Source: Qipengyuania marisflavi
GTDB taxonomy: Bacteria; Pseudomonadota; Alphaproteobacteria; Sphingomonadales; Sphingomonadaceae
Direction of reading: 5' to 3'
Assembly: GCF_005884405.1 (NCBI RefSeq)
Contig: NZ_VCAO01000001.1
Coordinates: 116,303 to 180,302 of the forward strand
DNA: 64,000 bases
Shown here: in pieces, positions 17,583-27,009 of the stretch
Numbering within the stretch: the stretch's first letter is position 1
How the letters are laid out: each line of letters opens with the position of its first letter
Program-made: the position numbers and the translations under genes
The notes under the pieces: model-generated
Seen by the model: only the letters and a program-made list of their open reading frames with translations
Database searches by the model: none
Told to the model about the DNA's origin: nothing

Positions 17583-18842
17583 ATGCGCACTATCCTCGCC
17601 GCCGTATCCTGCCTCGCTCTCGCCGCTTGCGGGATGAGCGGACAAGACAATGACAAGACCGCAACCGACACCGCCGCCAGCGCTGGCCAGACGGGCACCG
17701 ATTACGGTTATCAGACATATGGCGACGACAATTACGCTGACAGCATGGCGTCAAAAGATGATTTGTCGGGCGATATGGCAGGCGCGGATTCGGACGCTGG
17801 CGTTCCGGACAGTGAAGAGCGGCCCGTCATGCAGGCGCAGGTCGTGCTGGACCGGCTTGGCTTCGGCCCGGGCGTGATTGACGGCAAGATGGGCATGAGC
17901 ACCGAGAATGCGCTTCGCGGATTCCAGCTCGCGAATGATTTCGAGGCGACCGGCAAGCTTGATGAAAAGACCAAGGCGGCGCTTGGCGAGTGGGAGCGGA
18001 TCCCTGCTACACGCGTCGTTACCATTCCAACAGACTGGAACAGCGATAGCTATCAGGCGGTGCCGGATGATGCCGCTGATCAGGCGAAGATGAAGCGGCT
18101 TGGCTACGAATCGCTCGATGAACGTCTGGCTGAACGTTTTCACACCACTGTGGCGGTGCTCAAGCAGCTCAACCCCAATGGCCGCCCGGCGGGAATGGAC
18201 GCCAGCGCAGCCGCTAAGCCGACTGCGACCAGCTCGGCGAAGCCGACGCCAAGCGCCAGCGCGAGCGCGAGCGATGCTGCAAAATCTACTGGTCCAAAAT
18301 CCTATTTCGCCGCCGGACAGCAGATCCGCGTCCCCAATATCGGCGGTGACAAGATCAAGCCGGGCGCAATCGATTCCACTGATTGGCAGCGAACGCTCGC
18401 CTCTCTGGGTGTCGGGACCGAGCAGCCCGAGGTTGCCAAGGTGGTGGTCAGCAAGGGCGCAGGAACGCTCAAGGCTTTCGACAAGGACAACAAACTGGTG
18501 GCCCTGTTCACCGTCACTACCGGCTCGAACAATGATCCGCTGCCACTGGGCGATTGGAAAATTACCGGCGTCGCCAAGAATCCGCCGTTTGCCTACAATC
18601 CTGAACTGTTCTGGGACGTTTCAGACGAGACTGAGAAGCAGCAGCTTCCTCCCGGCCCGAATGGTCCGGTGGGCGTGGTGTGGATCGACTTGTCGAAGGA
18701 ACATTACGGTATCCACGGCACACCAGCGCCCGAAACCATTGGCCGCGCACAGAGCCACGGCTGCGTGCGTCTGACCAATTGGGATGCGGCGCGCCTGTCC
18801 CAGATGGTTTCAACAAGCACACAGGTGCTTTTCGAAGCGTAA
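17583..18842 (+). CDS. L,D-transpeptidase lipoprotein with peptidoglycan-binding domain
   Basis: A 419-residue envelope enzyme predicted to form 3-3 peptidoglycan crosslinks or attach proteins to the wall. Order: lipoprotein signal (lipobox LALAAC, Cys16), an acidic/low-complexity stretch to about residue 75, a PG_binding_1 domain (about 80-140, VLDRLGFGPGVIDGKMG), a degenerate LysM-like segment (AERFHTTVAVLKQLNP), an Ala/Ser/Thr/Lys linker (about 205-240), and a C-terminal YkuD domain. The catalytic motif SHGCVRLTNWDAA carries the nucleophile Cys, and the conserved His sits in HYGIHGT. Confidence 0.92.
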   Translation: MRTILAAVSCLALAACGMSGQDNDKTATDTAASAGQTGTDYGYQTYGDDNYADSMASKDDLSGDMAGADSDAGVPDSEERPVMQAQVVLDRLGFGPGVIDGKMGMSTENALRGFQLANDFEATGKLDEKTKAALGEWERIPATRVVTIPTDWNSDSYQAVPDDAADQAKMKRLGYESLDERLAERFHTTVAVLKQLNPNGRPAGMDASAAAKPTATSSAKPTPSASASASDAAKSTGPKSYFAAGQQIRVPNIGGDKIKPGAIDSTDWQRTLASLGVGTEQPEVAKVVVSKGAGTLKAFDKDNKLVALFTVTTGSNNDPLPLGDWKITGVAKNPPFAYNPELFWDVSDETEKQQLPPGPNGPVGVVWIDLSKEHYGIHGTPAPETIGRAQSHGCVRLTNWDAARLSQMVSTSTQVLFEA

Positions 18843-18859
18843 TCGGCTAGGCTGCACAA

Positions 18860-19567
18860 ATGAGCATAGTCGACCGTTTTCTCACCATTATCATCACCGC
18901 GACGATCACCAGCGCCGTCTGGATCGTCGCGGGGGGTAGCCTGATGGACAATGCGAGCAGTGCCAGCCAGATTGGCAGCACTCGCCCGGCGGAGGCCGCG
19001 CCCAGTCCATCGGCGACGATGGCGGTCGCAACCGACTCCGCGACGGGTGAAGAAACTGGCGACGATCCAGTCGAAGTTGCTGCAATTCTGGACACCGAAA
19101 GCGCAACAGCACCCAGTGCGCGCAGTACGCGTGAACTGATGATACCGGTCATGAATATCCGTCCCGATGACCTCAGTGACACTTACACAGATGCCCGTGC
19201 AGGCGGGGACCGGTTGCACGAGGCGATCGACATTATGGCGCCGCGCGGCACCAGCGTGCTTGCCGCAGCGCCGGGCACCGTGGAAAAACTGTTCCTGTCA
19301 AAGGCTGGCGGCAAGACGATCTATGTGCGCAGCGAAAATGGTACCACCATTCACTATTACGCACATCTTGACCAATATGCCGACGGCCTGGTCGAAGGGC
19401 AGCGGGTTCGCCGCGGTCAGCGGCTGGGCACGGTTGGCAGTTCTGGCAATGCGTCTGACGAAGCACCGCATCTGCATTTCGCTATCATGCGAACCACGCC
19501 AGAAGCAGAATGGTGGGAGCCGGCCAATGCGCTCAATCCCTATCCATTGCTGACACGCGCGAAATAG
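18860..19567 (+). CDS. M23 family metallopeptidase (LytM-type)
   Basis: A 235-residue envelope protein with an N-terminal membrane anchor (residues 8-28), a Ser/Ala-rich spacer and a C-terminal M23 domain. The zinc ligands are visible as HEAIDI (HxxxD) and HLHFAIM (HxH), with HYYAHLD between. All are present, so it should be an active endopeptidase cleaving peptidoglycan cross-bridges, unlike EnvC/NlpD-type activators that lack ligands. It starts 17 bases after the L,D-transpeptidase gene, so the two wall enzymes are probably cotranscribed. Confidence 0.9.
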   Translation: MSIVDRFLTIIITATITSAVWIVAGGSLMDNASSASQIGSTRPAEAAPSPSATMAVATDSATGEETGDDPVEVAAILDTESATAPSARSTRELMIPVMNIRPDDLSDTYTDARAGGDRLHEAIDIMAPRGTSVLAAAPGTVEKLFLSKAGGKTIYVRSENGTTIHYYAHLDQYADGLVEGQRVRRGQRLGTVGSSGNASDEAPHLHFAIMRTTPEAEWWEPANALNPYPLLTRAK

Positions 19568-19585
19568 GTGGTCTGATTTATCGCT

Positions 19586-19969
19586 TTAGTTGAGCGGACC
19601 GGCGCGGTGGCAGCGCAAGCGGCCCAATTTATCATCGCGCCCGACTTCTTGCAGCAGGCCTGAGCCAAGCCGCATCAGTTTCATGCCCTTCATCGGTCCA
19701 CGTGTGAAGGTGACCCGTGCGCCCTCCAGCAAATAAGTGCCATTGCCGCGACCGGTACGATAGCTGGAGGCCCCCGTTATCGCGAAATTTCGCGTGGGTT
19801 CTTCGACCCAGGGTGTGCCGACCGCGTTTCCGGGCAGGGCGCACACATACTCACCCTGTGACAACAGGCCCAAGCGGCCCTGTGCGGATAGTGCGCCGGT
19901 CACCGACGGGGCAGCGATCAGGCCTGCCGCAAGGGCGAGCATCAAGGGGAGTTTGCGTGTTTTCATCAT
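19586..19969 (-). CDS. Secreted protein of unknown function
   Basis: A 127-residue protein when started at the tandem ATG ATG (19969). It has a signal peptide with hydrophobic core LPLMLALAAGLIAAP and cleavage near SAQG. The mature domain contains two cysteines (EYVCALPG and LRCHRAG) that could form a disulfide across the domain. No enzyme motif is recognised. It diverges from efp and is convergent with the M23 gene. A longer in-frame start at 20014 would add 15 residues and seems unlikely because it spoils the signal peptide. Confidence 0.7.
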   Translation of the reverse strand: MMKTRKLPLMLALAAGLIAAPSVTGALSAQGRLGLLSQGEYVCALPGNAVGTPWVEEPTRNFAITGASSYRTGRGNGTYLLEGARVTFTRGPMKGMKLMRLGSGLLQEVGRDDKLGRLRCHRAGPLN

Positions 19970-20105
19970 ATACGTCCAAGTAGCTATATAGCATTGCAGG
20001 CGCAGTTTTTCCACCCGCCTTGCCCCATCTGTGCCGCTGGGCTAATGCGCGCGGCGCACAGGTCGCCCGGCGGGCGGCTGCTCTTTCCAATCGAAGGCAT
20101 TTTTC

Positions 20106-20669
20106 ATGAAGATAAGCGGCGTGGACATTCGTCCCGGCAATATCATCGAATACGAACGCGGCATCTGGAAGGTCGCCAAGATTCAGCATACCCAGCCGGG
20201 CAAGGGCGGCGCCTACATGCAGGTTGAAATGAAGAACCTGCAGGATGGCCGCAAAACCAACGTCCGCTTCCGCAGCGCCGACTCGGTGGAGCGGGTTCGC
20301 CTCGACACCAAGGAATTCCAGTTCCTTTACGAAGATGGCGATATGCTGGTGTTCATGGATCAGGACACCTACGAACAGATCAACCTGCCATCCGATCTGC
20401 TGGGCGATGCCCGCCCATTCCTGCAGGACGGGATGCAGATCACGCTGGAATTGTGGGACGAGAAGCCGATTTCGGTCGCTCTGCCCGAACAGGTCGAAGC
20501 CGTTATTGTCGAGGCCGATGCTGTGGTGAAGGGGCAGACCGCCTCATCCAGCTTCAAGCCGGCCGTGCTGGACAATGGCGTGCGCGTCATGGTGCCGCCA
20601 CATATCGAAAGCGGCACCCGCATCATGGTCGATGTGTACGAGCGCACATACATTAGCAAAGTTAGCTGA
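20106..20669 (+). CDS. efp: Translation elongation factor P
   Basis: Relieves ribosome stalling at polyproline stretches by entering between the P and E sites. The 187-residue, three-domain protein has the KOW-like N-domain with the tip loop PGKGGA (Lys33 is the position modified in many species) and the C-terminal [19 protein letters not shown] signature. A modification gene (epmA, earP or ymfI type) is not in the window. The lysine tip rules out the arginine-rhamnosylated subtype. It is followed after 13 bases by an unknown gene and then a phosphatase gene. Confidence 0.96.
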   Translation: MKISGVDIRPGNIIEYERGIWKVAKIQHTQPGKGGAYMQVEMKNLQDGRKTNVRFRSADSVERVRLDTKEFQFLYEDGDMLVFMDQDTYEQINLPSDLLGDARPFLQDGMQITLELWDEKPISVALPEQVEAVIVEADAVVKGQTASSSFKPAVLDNGVRVMVPPHIESGTRIMVDVYERTYISKVS

Positions 20670-20682
20670 ACGGAGCAGAACC

Positions 20683-21039
20683 ATGGGCAAATCCATCGCC
20701 AGCCGTTTCGAGAACGTCGATATTGAGAAAAGCTGCCTGCTGGGCGTGATCATCGATGATGACGAGCTGATCCTCGAAATGGATTTCTGTCTCGACCCTG
20801 CGCACATTGATTACGAAGATCCGGGCGAGGGCGAGACTTGCTGCTTCCATCCCGGAATGCTGCGCTTCGCCGGCATCTCGACATTGCAGCTCGATCGTGC
20901 GGATGTGGAAACCAAGGACGGGATCCAGCGCCGCTTTGCCATTGCATCGTTCAAGATCGAGGGCACTCGTTTCGATATGTCCTGCGAGTGGGGCGATATT
21001 CACCTTCAAGCGCGCTCGATCCGCGTCATTACGGACTAA
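20683..21039 (+). CDS. Conserved hypothetical protein downstream of efp
   Basis: A 118-residue acidic protein starting at ATG 20683 with an AACGGAG ribosome site. It contains several cysteines, including the pair in GEGETCCFHPG, plus GMLRFAGI and EWGDIHLQARS. No signal or membrane segment is seen, so it is cytoplasmic. The vicinal cysteines beside a histidine might bind metal, but this is only a guess. Tight packing with efp (13 bases) and the phosphatase (6 bases) suggests an operon. Confidence 0.75.
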   Translation: MGKSIASRFENVDIEKSCLLGVIIDDDELILEMDFCLDPAHIDYEDPGEGETCCFHPGMLRFAGISTLQLDRADVETKDGIQRRFAIASFKIEGTRFDMSCEWGDIHLQARSIRVITD

Positions 21040-21045
21040 TCACAC

Positions 21046-21867
21046 ATGGCCGCTGTATCGGGTATTATCCGCGTAATGGAAAAGGCCGCGCGTAAAGCGG
21101 GCGGTCGGCTGCGCCGTGACTTTGGCGAGGTTGAACACCTTCAGGTCAGCCGCAAAGGCCCCGCCGACTTCGTGTCCAAGGCGGACCAGATCGCCGAACG
21201 CACAATCTATGACGAGCTGCTCTACGCACGGCCCGATTGGGGCTTTGTGATGGAGGAGGGCGGCGTGATCGAAGGCGATGCAGGCAAGCCGCGCTGGATT
21301 GTCGACCCGCTCGACGGGACCAGCAACTTCCTGCACGGTATCCCGCATTTCGCGATCTCAATCGCGGCACAGGAACCCAAGCTGGACGGGTCTGGCTGGG
21401 GCGAAGTGACTGCCGGGGTCGTTTACAACCCGGTCACTGACGAGACATTCTGGGCCGAAAAAACGCGCGGTGCCTGGCTGCATGATGGCCGGTTGCGGGT
21501 TTCCGGTCGCAAGGGTCTGTCCGAAGCGCTGATCGCCACTGGCATTCCGTTTGGAGGGCATGGCGATTTCAGCGAATGGACCAAGATATTCGCCGCGATT
21601 GGTCCGCAAGTTGCTGGAATCCGGCGTTACGGCGCTGCATCGCTGGATCTGGCATGGCTGGCAGCTGGCCGCTTCGATGGCTTCTGGGAAAGTGATCTCA
21701 ACGATTGGGACACCGCAGCCGGCTGCCTGATAGTGCGGGAGGCCGGAGGCTTTGTGTCCGATTTTCGCGGACGTTCGGCGCCGATCCATTCCAAGCAGGT
21801 GCTGGCCGCCAATGACACACTGCATTCGCGGCTTCACAAATTGCTGGCGGGTGCGATCAAGGCGTGA
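21046..21867 (+). CDS. Inositol monophosphatase family protein (SuhB-like)
   Basis: A 273-residue magnesium-dependent phosphatase of the inositol monophosphatase superfamily. Metal-binding motifs: EEGGV (first Glu pair), WIVDPLDGTSNFLHG (DPxDGTxNF), and the C-terminal WDTAAGCLIVREAGG. Substrate could be inositol-1-phosphate, or the protein may act like E. coli SuhB in rRNA transcription. The sequence alone does not decide. It is the last gene of the efp cluster, ending 71 bases before the tRNA-Leu gene. Confidence 0.92.
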   Translation: MAAVSGIIRVMEKAARKAGGRLRRDFGEVEHLQVSRKGPADFVSKADQIAERTIYDELLYARPDWGFVMEEGGVIEGDAGKPRWIVDPLDGTSNFLHGIPHFAISIAAQEPKLDGSGWGEVTAGVVYNPVTDETFWAEKTRGAWLHDGRLRVSGRKGLSEALIATGIPFGGHGDFSEWTKIFAAIGPQVAGIRRYGAASLDLAWLAAGRFDGFWESDLNDWDTAAGCLIVREAGGFVSDFRGRSAPIHSKQVLAANDTLHSRLHKLLAGAIKA

Positions 21868-21891
21868 TTTTCATCGAAGTGCAAGACCGGC

Positions 21892-21920
21892 TTGTTAGCC
21901 GCGTCCGGCTCGGCTAAGCG
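21892..21920 (+). promoter_or_regulatory. Possible promoter of tRNA-Leu
   Basis: TTGTTA and TAAGCG with a 17-base spacer, ending 18 bases before the tRNA. The hexamers are imperfect but the position is right. Confidence 0.4.
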
Positions 21921-21938
21921 CGCGCTCCTGCGGGCAGT

Positions 21939-22023
21939 GCCCCTGTGGCGGAATTGGTAGACGCGAACGACTCAAAATCGTTTTTCTACGGAAGTGCCGG
22001 TTCGAGTCCGGCCAGGGGCACCA
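21939..22023 (+). tRNA. tRNA-Leu(CAA)
   Basis: An 85-nt class II tRNA: acceptor GCCCCTG/CAGGGGC, anticodon stem AACGA/TCGTT with loop CTCAAAA giving anticodon CAA, a long variable arm (TTTCTACGGAAG), T loop TTCGAGT and encoded CCA. It reads TTG leucine codons. A73 is the leucine identity base. Confidence 0.96.
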
Positions 22024-22075
22024 CAAAACAAATGCTTGCGTTCTGCGCCAGCCTTTGTGATCCACGCGCACAGCG

Positions 22076-23875
22076 ATGATCGGCCTACCTTCATATCACG
22101 CGATGGCAGCGATGGCCGTTACCGTCGTCATGTTCATCGCCTTTGCCCGCGGGCGGATGTCGGTCGAGATCGTCTCGCTGCTGACGATTGCCGTGATTGC
22201 GGTGGGTCTGTATTTCTTCCCGCTGGAAGGGTCCGGCCCCACCGATGGTCTGGCACTCGCCTTCGCGGGGTTTGGCCATTACGCATTGATCACCATTTGC
22301 GCGCTGATGATAATGGGACGCGGACTGGTGGTTACCGGAGCGCTGGAGCCGGCCGCGCGGTTGATGGAGCGATTGTTCAAGATCAACCTGCAACTTGGCC
22401 TGCTGGTTTCGCTACTGATTGCATTTACCCTGTCGATGTTCGTCAACAATACGCCGGTACTGGTGCTGTTGATGCCCATCTTTGTGGCTCTTGCCGCGCG
22501 CGGTGCCATGCCTGCTTCCAAGACACTGATCCCGCTCAACGCCGCATCGCTGCTGGGCGGGGTGGCCACGACAATCGGAACTTCGACGAATATCCTGGTC
22601 GTCTCCATCGCCGTCGACCTAGGGATGCCGGAGATGGACGTTTTCCACTTCACGCCCATCGTGTTGATCGCGGCGGCTGTGGCCTTGCCATATGTCTGGC
22701 TGGTCATGCCACGGATGCTGGGCGACAACCGCGTGGTGAAGACCGGTCATATGCGCCGCTTCGATGCGCGTTTGCGGGTAAATGAAAACTCGATCCTCAA
22801 CGGACGTGAATTGCATGAAGTTCAGGCGCGGCTGCCTGATGGCATTGAGTTTCATGATGTACCGCTTGGCCTGATCCGCCCGCAGCAACGCCTGAGGATG
22901 TCGGGCACGCATGAGGCAATCGAGGAAGCGGCACGGATCCTGCGCGGCGATGCAGCGCCCAGCTGGGTGCTCGACCGCATCAAGCGTCGTTCTATCGAGA
23001 CCAGCGCCGATATTGTCGTGGTGGAAATGACCGTGACGGCGGATTCGCGGCTGATCGGACGGACATTGCCAAGCTCGGGTATTGCCGACCTTTATGGTGT
23101 CGCAGTGATCGGGACGCACCGGCCTGAACGGCTGGTCGGCCCGAAGGATGAATACAGCAGCGGCGGCGATGTTCGCATTACCGAAGGTGACGTGCTGCTG
23201 GCGATGGGTCTGCCCGAAGACCTGCAGAAATTTGCGCAATCCGACAGCCTGCTGATCCTTGAGGGAATGCGCGAATTGCCGCGCCGGTCGCGCGCTGTGG
23301 TTGCTGCGGCGATTATGGGCGGGGCGGTCCTGTTCGCCAGCCTCGGCTTTGTGCCGATTGCGATTTCCGCGCTGGCCGGCGCGATTCTGATGTTCCTGAC
23401 CGGGTGTGTGAAATTCGACCGGGTTGGCCGGGCGCTATCGGCGCAGGTCATCGTACTGGTCGCTGCCAGCATCGCCGTGGGCCGGATTATCCTGGATAGC
23501 GGCGCGGCGGATTGGCTGGGGCAAGCTTTGGCGCTGGGCCTGCAATATCTGACGCCTGCGGCGGTGCTGGCGGCGATCATGCTGTTTGTGACGTTGCTGA
23601 CCAATTTCGCCTCTAACGCCGCAGCGGCCACAATTGCTACGCCGATTGCCTTCAGCATCGCACATACTCTGGGCCTGCCGCCTGAACCGCTGGTGCTGGC
23701 AGTGCTGTTCGGGTGCAACCTTTGTTACGCGACCCCGATTGCCTATCAGACCAATATGCTGATCATGGCGGAGGGCAGTTACGAGTTCGGCGACTATGTG
23801 CGCACGGGCGTGCCGCTGGTGCTGCTGATGGTCGCAACGCTCTCGCTGGCACTTGTTGTGACTTACGGCCTGTAG
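22076..23875 (+). CDS. SLC13-family permease with two RCK_C (TrkA-C) domains
   Basis: A 599-residue inner-membrane transporter of the DASS/ion-transporter superfamily. Membrane helices fill residues 1-225 and 400-599. The cytosolic middle holds two TrkA-C-type domains (about 230-300 and 310-385), the second with VTADSRLIGRTLPSSG. The helical hairpin loop motifs SMFVNNTPVLVLLMP and NFASNAAAATIATPIA are the duplicated N-N/S-T signatures of DASS carriers, which bind sodium and anionic substrate. Substrate (sulfate, dicarboxylate or other anion) cannot be read from the sequence. The next gene begins three bases after its stop. Confidence 0.9.
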   Translation: MIGLPSYHAMAAMAVTVVMFIAFARGRMSVEIVSLLTIAVIAVGLYFFPLEGSGPTDGLALAFAGFGHYALITICALMIMGRGLVVTGALEPAARLMERLFKINLQLGLLVSLLIAFTLSMFVNNTPVLVLLMPIFVALAARGAMPASKTLIPLNAASLLGGVATTIGTSTNILVVSIAVDLGMPEMDVFHFTPIVLIAAAVALPYVWLVMPRMLGDNRVVKTGHMRRFDARLRVNENSILNGRELHEVQARLPDGIEFHDVPLGLIRPQQRLRMSGTHEAIEEAARILRGDAAPSWVLDRIKRRSIETSADIVVVEMTVTADSRLIGRTLPSSGIADLYGVAVIGTHRPERLVGPKDEYSSGGDVRITEGDVLLAMGLPEDLQKFAQSDSLLILEGMRELPRRSRAVVAAAIMGGAVLFASLGFVPIAISALAGAILMFLTGCVKFDRVGRALSAQVIVLVAASIAVGRIILDSGAADWLGQALALGLQYLTPAAVLAAIMLFVTLLTNFASNAAAATIATPIAFSIAHTLGLPPEPLVLAVLFGCNLCYATPIAYQTNMLIMAEGSYEFGDYVRTGVPLVLLMVATLSLALVVTYGL

Positions 23876-23878
23876 GCT

Positions 23879-25579
23879 GTGACAGCGCGCAATCAGTCAT
23901 GGCGAGGCTGGCTGAAATTCGCGCTTTTCGCATTGATCGCGGCGCTGAGTTTACCGCAGGTCGTAGACCGGTTTGCCGACATCCACGGCTTTGCTGCCCG
24001 GCTCGTCTATCTTGCGCTTCTGGCAATCGCCTGGGTGGGTATTCTCGGCGCATCATGGGTGCGAAACCACTGGCTGCGCTGGGCGCTGGCTGCGTTGTTC
24101 GCAGCTGCAGCCTATTACGTCGACACCTTTGCGCGGGCGAGCGGGGCCTATCTGACTTATGACGCGCATATCAATATGCTCGCGTCGAGCGGTTTCATCG
24201 GTGACGCGCTGGCGCAGAACCGGGCAGCTTTTCTGGGTGCGATCCTGCCGGCCACCGCGCTGTTGCTGGGCATCGGATTGGCGCCAATTAACCGGTCCAA
24301 AGTGCCCACATGGCCGACGCTGGCGGGGCCAATTGTTGCGACCATAATCATCACGCTGCTGCTGTTCGTGCGCGGCGGGGACGGGGCCAAGGGGCTGCCC
24401 GACAGCTATACCGGCTTTGCTTACAGCCTGCTGGCCAGTTACGAGCATTTGCAGGGCGGGCTCGGACCGCGTGAGAGCGTCACCATGCAGGCCGTCAGCG
24501 CGCCATTGTACCGCGATATCGTGCTTATCGTGGACGAAAGTGTTGCAGGGAACTACCTCGATATCGGTTCGCCAGAGGGTGTCGCGACGCCGCTTTCGCA
24601 GGATTGGGCTGGCCTCGACATAGCAAATTTCGGGATTGCAGCTGCGATTACAAATTGCAGCGTCGGGACCAATGCCGCGCTGCGGTTTGGCGGAACGCGC
24701 GCGAACTATCTGCGCCAGATCGCGAAGGGGCCATCGCTGTGGGATTACGCCAAGGGCGCGGGACTCCAGACCGTCTATATCGATGCCCAGCGCACCGACG
24801 GCGCCTATCAGAACCTGATGGACGACGCCGAGCGTGCCAGCATCGACCGTTTCATCCAGTTCGGCAAAGTGACAGTGCGCGACCGCGATATGGCCGCCGC
24901 CGATGCGCTGTTGCAGGAAATGGCAGACGACCGCGCAGCATTCATCATCGTCAACAAGATGGGCGCGCATTTCCCGGTGCATGACAAATATCCCGATGGC
25001 GCGATGCAGTACCGTCCTGCGCTGCCAAGGGGCGGTTACACCGATATCGGTGATACCGGATCACGCGAAGGTTTTGCCGGTGCGCCGGACGATTGGCGGC
25101 GCTATCGCAATTCCTATCGCAACACCCTGCTGTGGAATGTCTCGGCGTTCTTTGACAAGCTGCTCGAGAGCGGCACGCTGAATAGGGCGCTTGTTATTTA
25201 TACCGCCGATCACGGGCAGGACCTCCACGAGGATGGTCATGCAGGCACGACAACGCATTGCCAGTCCGATCCCGCCCCGTCCGAAGGCGCGGTGCCCTTG
25301 GTTGCAATACAGGGCAAAGCAGGAGCATTGGCTTTTCAGCCATACGGCACAGCCAGCCATTATATGATCGCCCCCACGCTGCTTGCGGCGATGGGGTATG
25401 ACCGGGCTGCGGTGCGATCCGAATTTGGCGGTGCGCTGGATGAGCCTTCCAGCGACCCAGGCACCTTCAACACCCTGTTCAATGCTCGTTTGGGGCGTAA
25501 ACCCGTGTGGCAGTTGATTGAGCCAGCCCTGCTACCCGCGTCGCCCGCCAGCGATTGCACGCTTGTATCTTGCCGATAG
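23879..25579 (+). CDS. Membrane sulfatase-fold protein, EptA/LTA-synthase-like
   Basis: A 566-residue protein with a GTG start. Five N-terminal membrane helices (to about residue 170) precede a periplasmic alkaline-phosphatase/sulfatase-fold domain. The metal loop IVDESVAGNYL and TADHGQDLHEDGHAG are visible, and a threonine in CSVGTNAALRFG lies where phosphoethanolamine transferases have their nucleophile. A transfer reaction on lipid head groups or glycans is likely. Target is unknown. It is probably coupled to the SLC13 permease. Confidence 0.82.
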   Translation: MTARNQSWRGWLKFALFALIAALSLPQVVDRFADIHGFAARLVYLALLAIAWVGILGASWVRNHWLRWALAALFAAAAYYVDTFARASGAYLTYDAHINMLASSGFIGDALAQNRAAFLGAILPATALLLGIGLAPINRSKVPTWPTLAGPIVATIIITLLLFVRGGDGAKGLPDSYTGFAYSLLASYEHLQGGLGPRESVTMQAVSAPLYRDIVLIVDESVAGNYLDIGSPEGVATPLSQDWAGLDIANFGIAAAITNCSVGTNAALRFGGTRANYLRQIAKGPSLWDYAKGAGLQTVYIDAQRTDGAYQNLMDDAERASIDRFIQFGKVTVRDRDMAAADALLQEMADDRAAFIIVNKMGAHFPVHDKYPDGAMQYRPALPRGGYTDIGDTGSREGFAGAPDDWRRYRNSYRNTLLWNVSAFFDKLLESGTLNRALVIYTADHGQDLHEDGHAGTTTHCQSDPAPSEGAVPLVAIQGKAGALAFQPYGTASHYMIAPTLLAAMGYDRAAVRSEFGGALDEPSSDPGTFNTLFNARLGRKPVWQLIEPALLPASPASDCTLVSCR

Positions 25580-25604
25580 CTCCCATCACGATAGGATGAT
25601 TGCC

Positions 25605-26927
25605 ATGACCAGACACCTTCCCTTCCTCGCCGCGGCGCTCGCCGTCACAGCCATGCCCGCCCATGCCGACGAACTGACGCAGGATATCGCTGCCGATATG
25701 CCCGCGTTGATGGAGCTGTACCGCGATCTCCACGCACATCCTGAACTGAGCTTTGAAGAGCATCGCACCGCCAAATTGCTGGCGGAGCGGATGCGCAAAC
25801 TGGGTTTCGTCGTGACAGAGGGCGTGGGCAAGACCGGCGTCGTATCAGTCATGACCAATGGCGCAGGGCCAACCGTCATGCTGCGCGCCGATATGGACGG
25901 TTTGCCGGTGGTTGAGCAAACCGGCCTGGCCTTCGCTTCAAAGCAGGTCGCCACGCCCGCCAGCGGTGTAACCACCGGCGTGATGCATGCCTGCGGCCAT
26001 GATACGCATATGACGGCGTTTATCGGTGCCGCGCAGCAATTGGCCGCGCGCAAGGATGAATGGCAGGGCACGCTGGTGATGATCCTGCAACCAGCCGAGG
26101 AAATCGGGCTGGGTGCCAAGGCCATGCTGGATGACGGGCTATACACCCGCTTTCCCAAGCCGGATTACGCTGTGGCCTTTCACGATGCGGCGCAGTTTCC
26201 CGCCGGAATGGTCGGCTATTCCCCCGGTTTCGCGCTGGCCAATGTCGACAGCGTGGACATCACTGTACCCGGTATCGGCGGGCACGGCGCATATCCCCAC
26301 ACCACCCGCGATCCGGTGGTGCTGGCCAGTGCGATCGTGATGAAGCTGCAAACTTTGGTCAGCCGCGAAAGCAGCCCGCTCGATCCCGCAGTGGTGACCG
26401 TCGGCAGTTTCCACGCCGGTGCCAAGCACAACATCATCTCGGACGAGGCTAAGCTGCAAATTACCGTGCGCAGCTATTCCGATGCCAGCCGCAAACTATT
26501 GCTCGACGGTATTTCGCGCATCGCGCGTGGTGAAGCGATTGCGGCGGGGATGCCCGAGGACAAGATGCCGGTCGTGATGATCGAGGAGGAATATACCCCC
26601 TCAACCTATAACGATCCAGAATTCACTGAGACGATCATGGCCGGGCTGCGCACGCGTCTGGGCGATGCGCGCGTGATGCAGGTGCCGTCGGTGATGGGCG
26701 GCGAGGATTTCAGCCAGTTCAAGCGCGCTGCACCCGATGATGTGCAATCGCTGATCTTCTGGGTAGGCGGAGTGCCGCAGGACCTTTATGACAAGGCGCA
26801 GGCCGGCGAGGCGTCATTGCCTTCTCTGCATTCGCCATTCTGGGCACCGGACGCGGAAAAGGTGATCGCGACAGGTGCCGAAGGGATGGTGTCGGCTGCG
26901 CTCCAGCTGATGCCGACGCAGGGCTAG
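25605..26927 (+). CDS. Secreted M20-family amidohydrolase
   Basis: A 440-residue metallopeptidase of the M20D type (hippurate/N-acyl-amino-acid hydrolases). The signal peptide LPFLAAALAVTAMPAHAD predicts export to the periplasm. Metal ligands: HACGHDTHM, AEEIGLGAKAM with the catalytic Glu pair, the later FHDA segment and the final VMGGEDFSQF. A dimerisation lid lies between. The ATG at 25605 follows AGGA at eight bases. An ATG at 25596 and a TTG at 25518 are less likely. Substrates may be N-acyl amino acids or peptides. Confidence 0.9.
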   Translation: MTRHLPFLAAALAVTAMPAHADELTQDIAADMPALMELYRDLHAHPELSFEEHRTAKLLAERMRKLGFVVTEGVGKTGVVSVMTNGAGPTVMLRADMDGLPVVEQTGLAFASKQVATPASGVTTGVMHACGHDTHMTAFIGAAQQLAARKDEWQGTLVMILQPAEEIGLGAKAMLDDGLYTRFPKPDYAVAFHDAAQFPAGMVGYSPGFALANVDSVDITVPGIGGHGAYPHTTRDPVVLASAIVMKLQTLVSRESSPLDPAVVTVGSFHAGAKHNIISDEAKLQITVRSYSDASRKLLLDGISRIARGEAIAAGMPEDKMPVVMIEEEYTPSTYNDPEFTETIMAGLRTRLGDARVMQVPSVMGGEDFSQFKRAAPDDVQSLIFWVGGVPQDLYDKAQAGEASLPSLHSPFWAPDAEKVIATGAEGMVSAALQLMPTQG

Positions 26928-26947
26928 CAGGCCAAACTGAAAAATGC

Positions 26948-26982
26948 CGGCCGCCGGAGCCTTTGGGGGACTCCGACGGCCG
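26948..26982 (-). terminator. Intrinsic terminator of the aceA operon
   Basis: A strong hairpin with arms CGGCCGCCGGAG and CTCCGACGGCCG (one bulge) lies after the 60-residue gene. On the minus strand it is followed by ATTTTTC, the T run of an intrinsic terminator. Confidence 0.7.
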
Positions 26983-27009
26983 TATTCTCCTCCCCAGGAG
27001 AACTCTGGA

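Noticed and set aside
16833..17645. Extension of the minus-strand lipoprotein frame to 402 residues across thiE
   Set aside because: Only the last 131 residues have a lipoprotein signal and the region upstream is the antisense of thiE, whose motifs are unmistakable.
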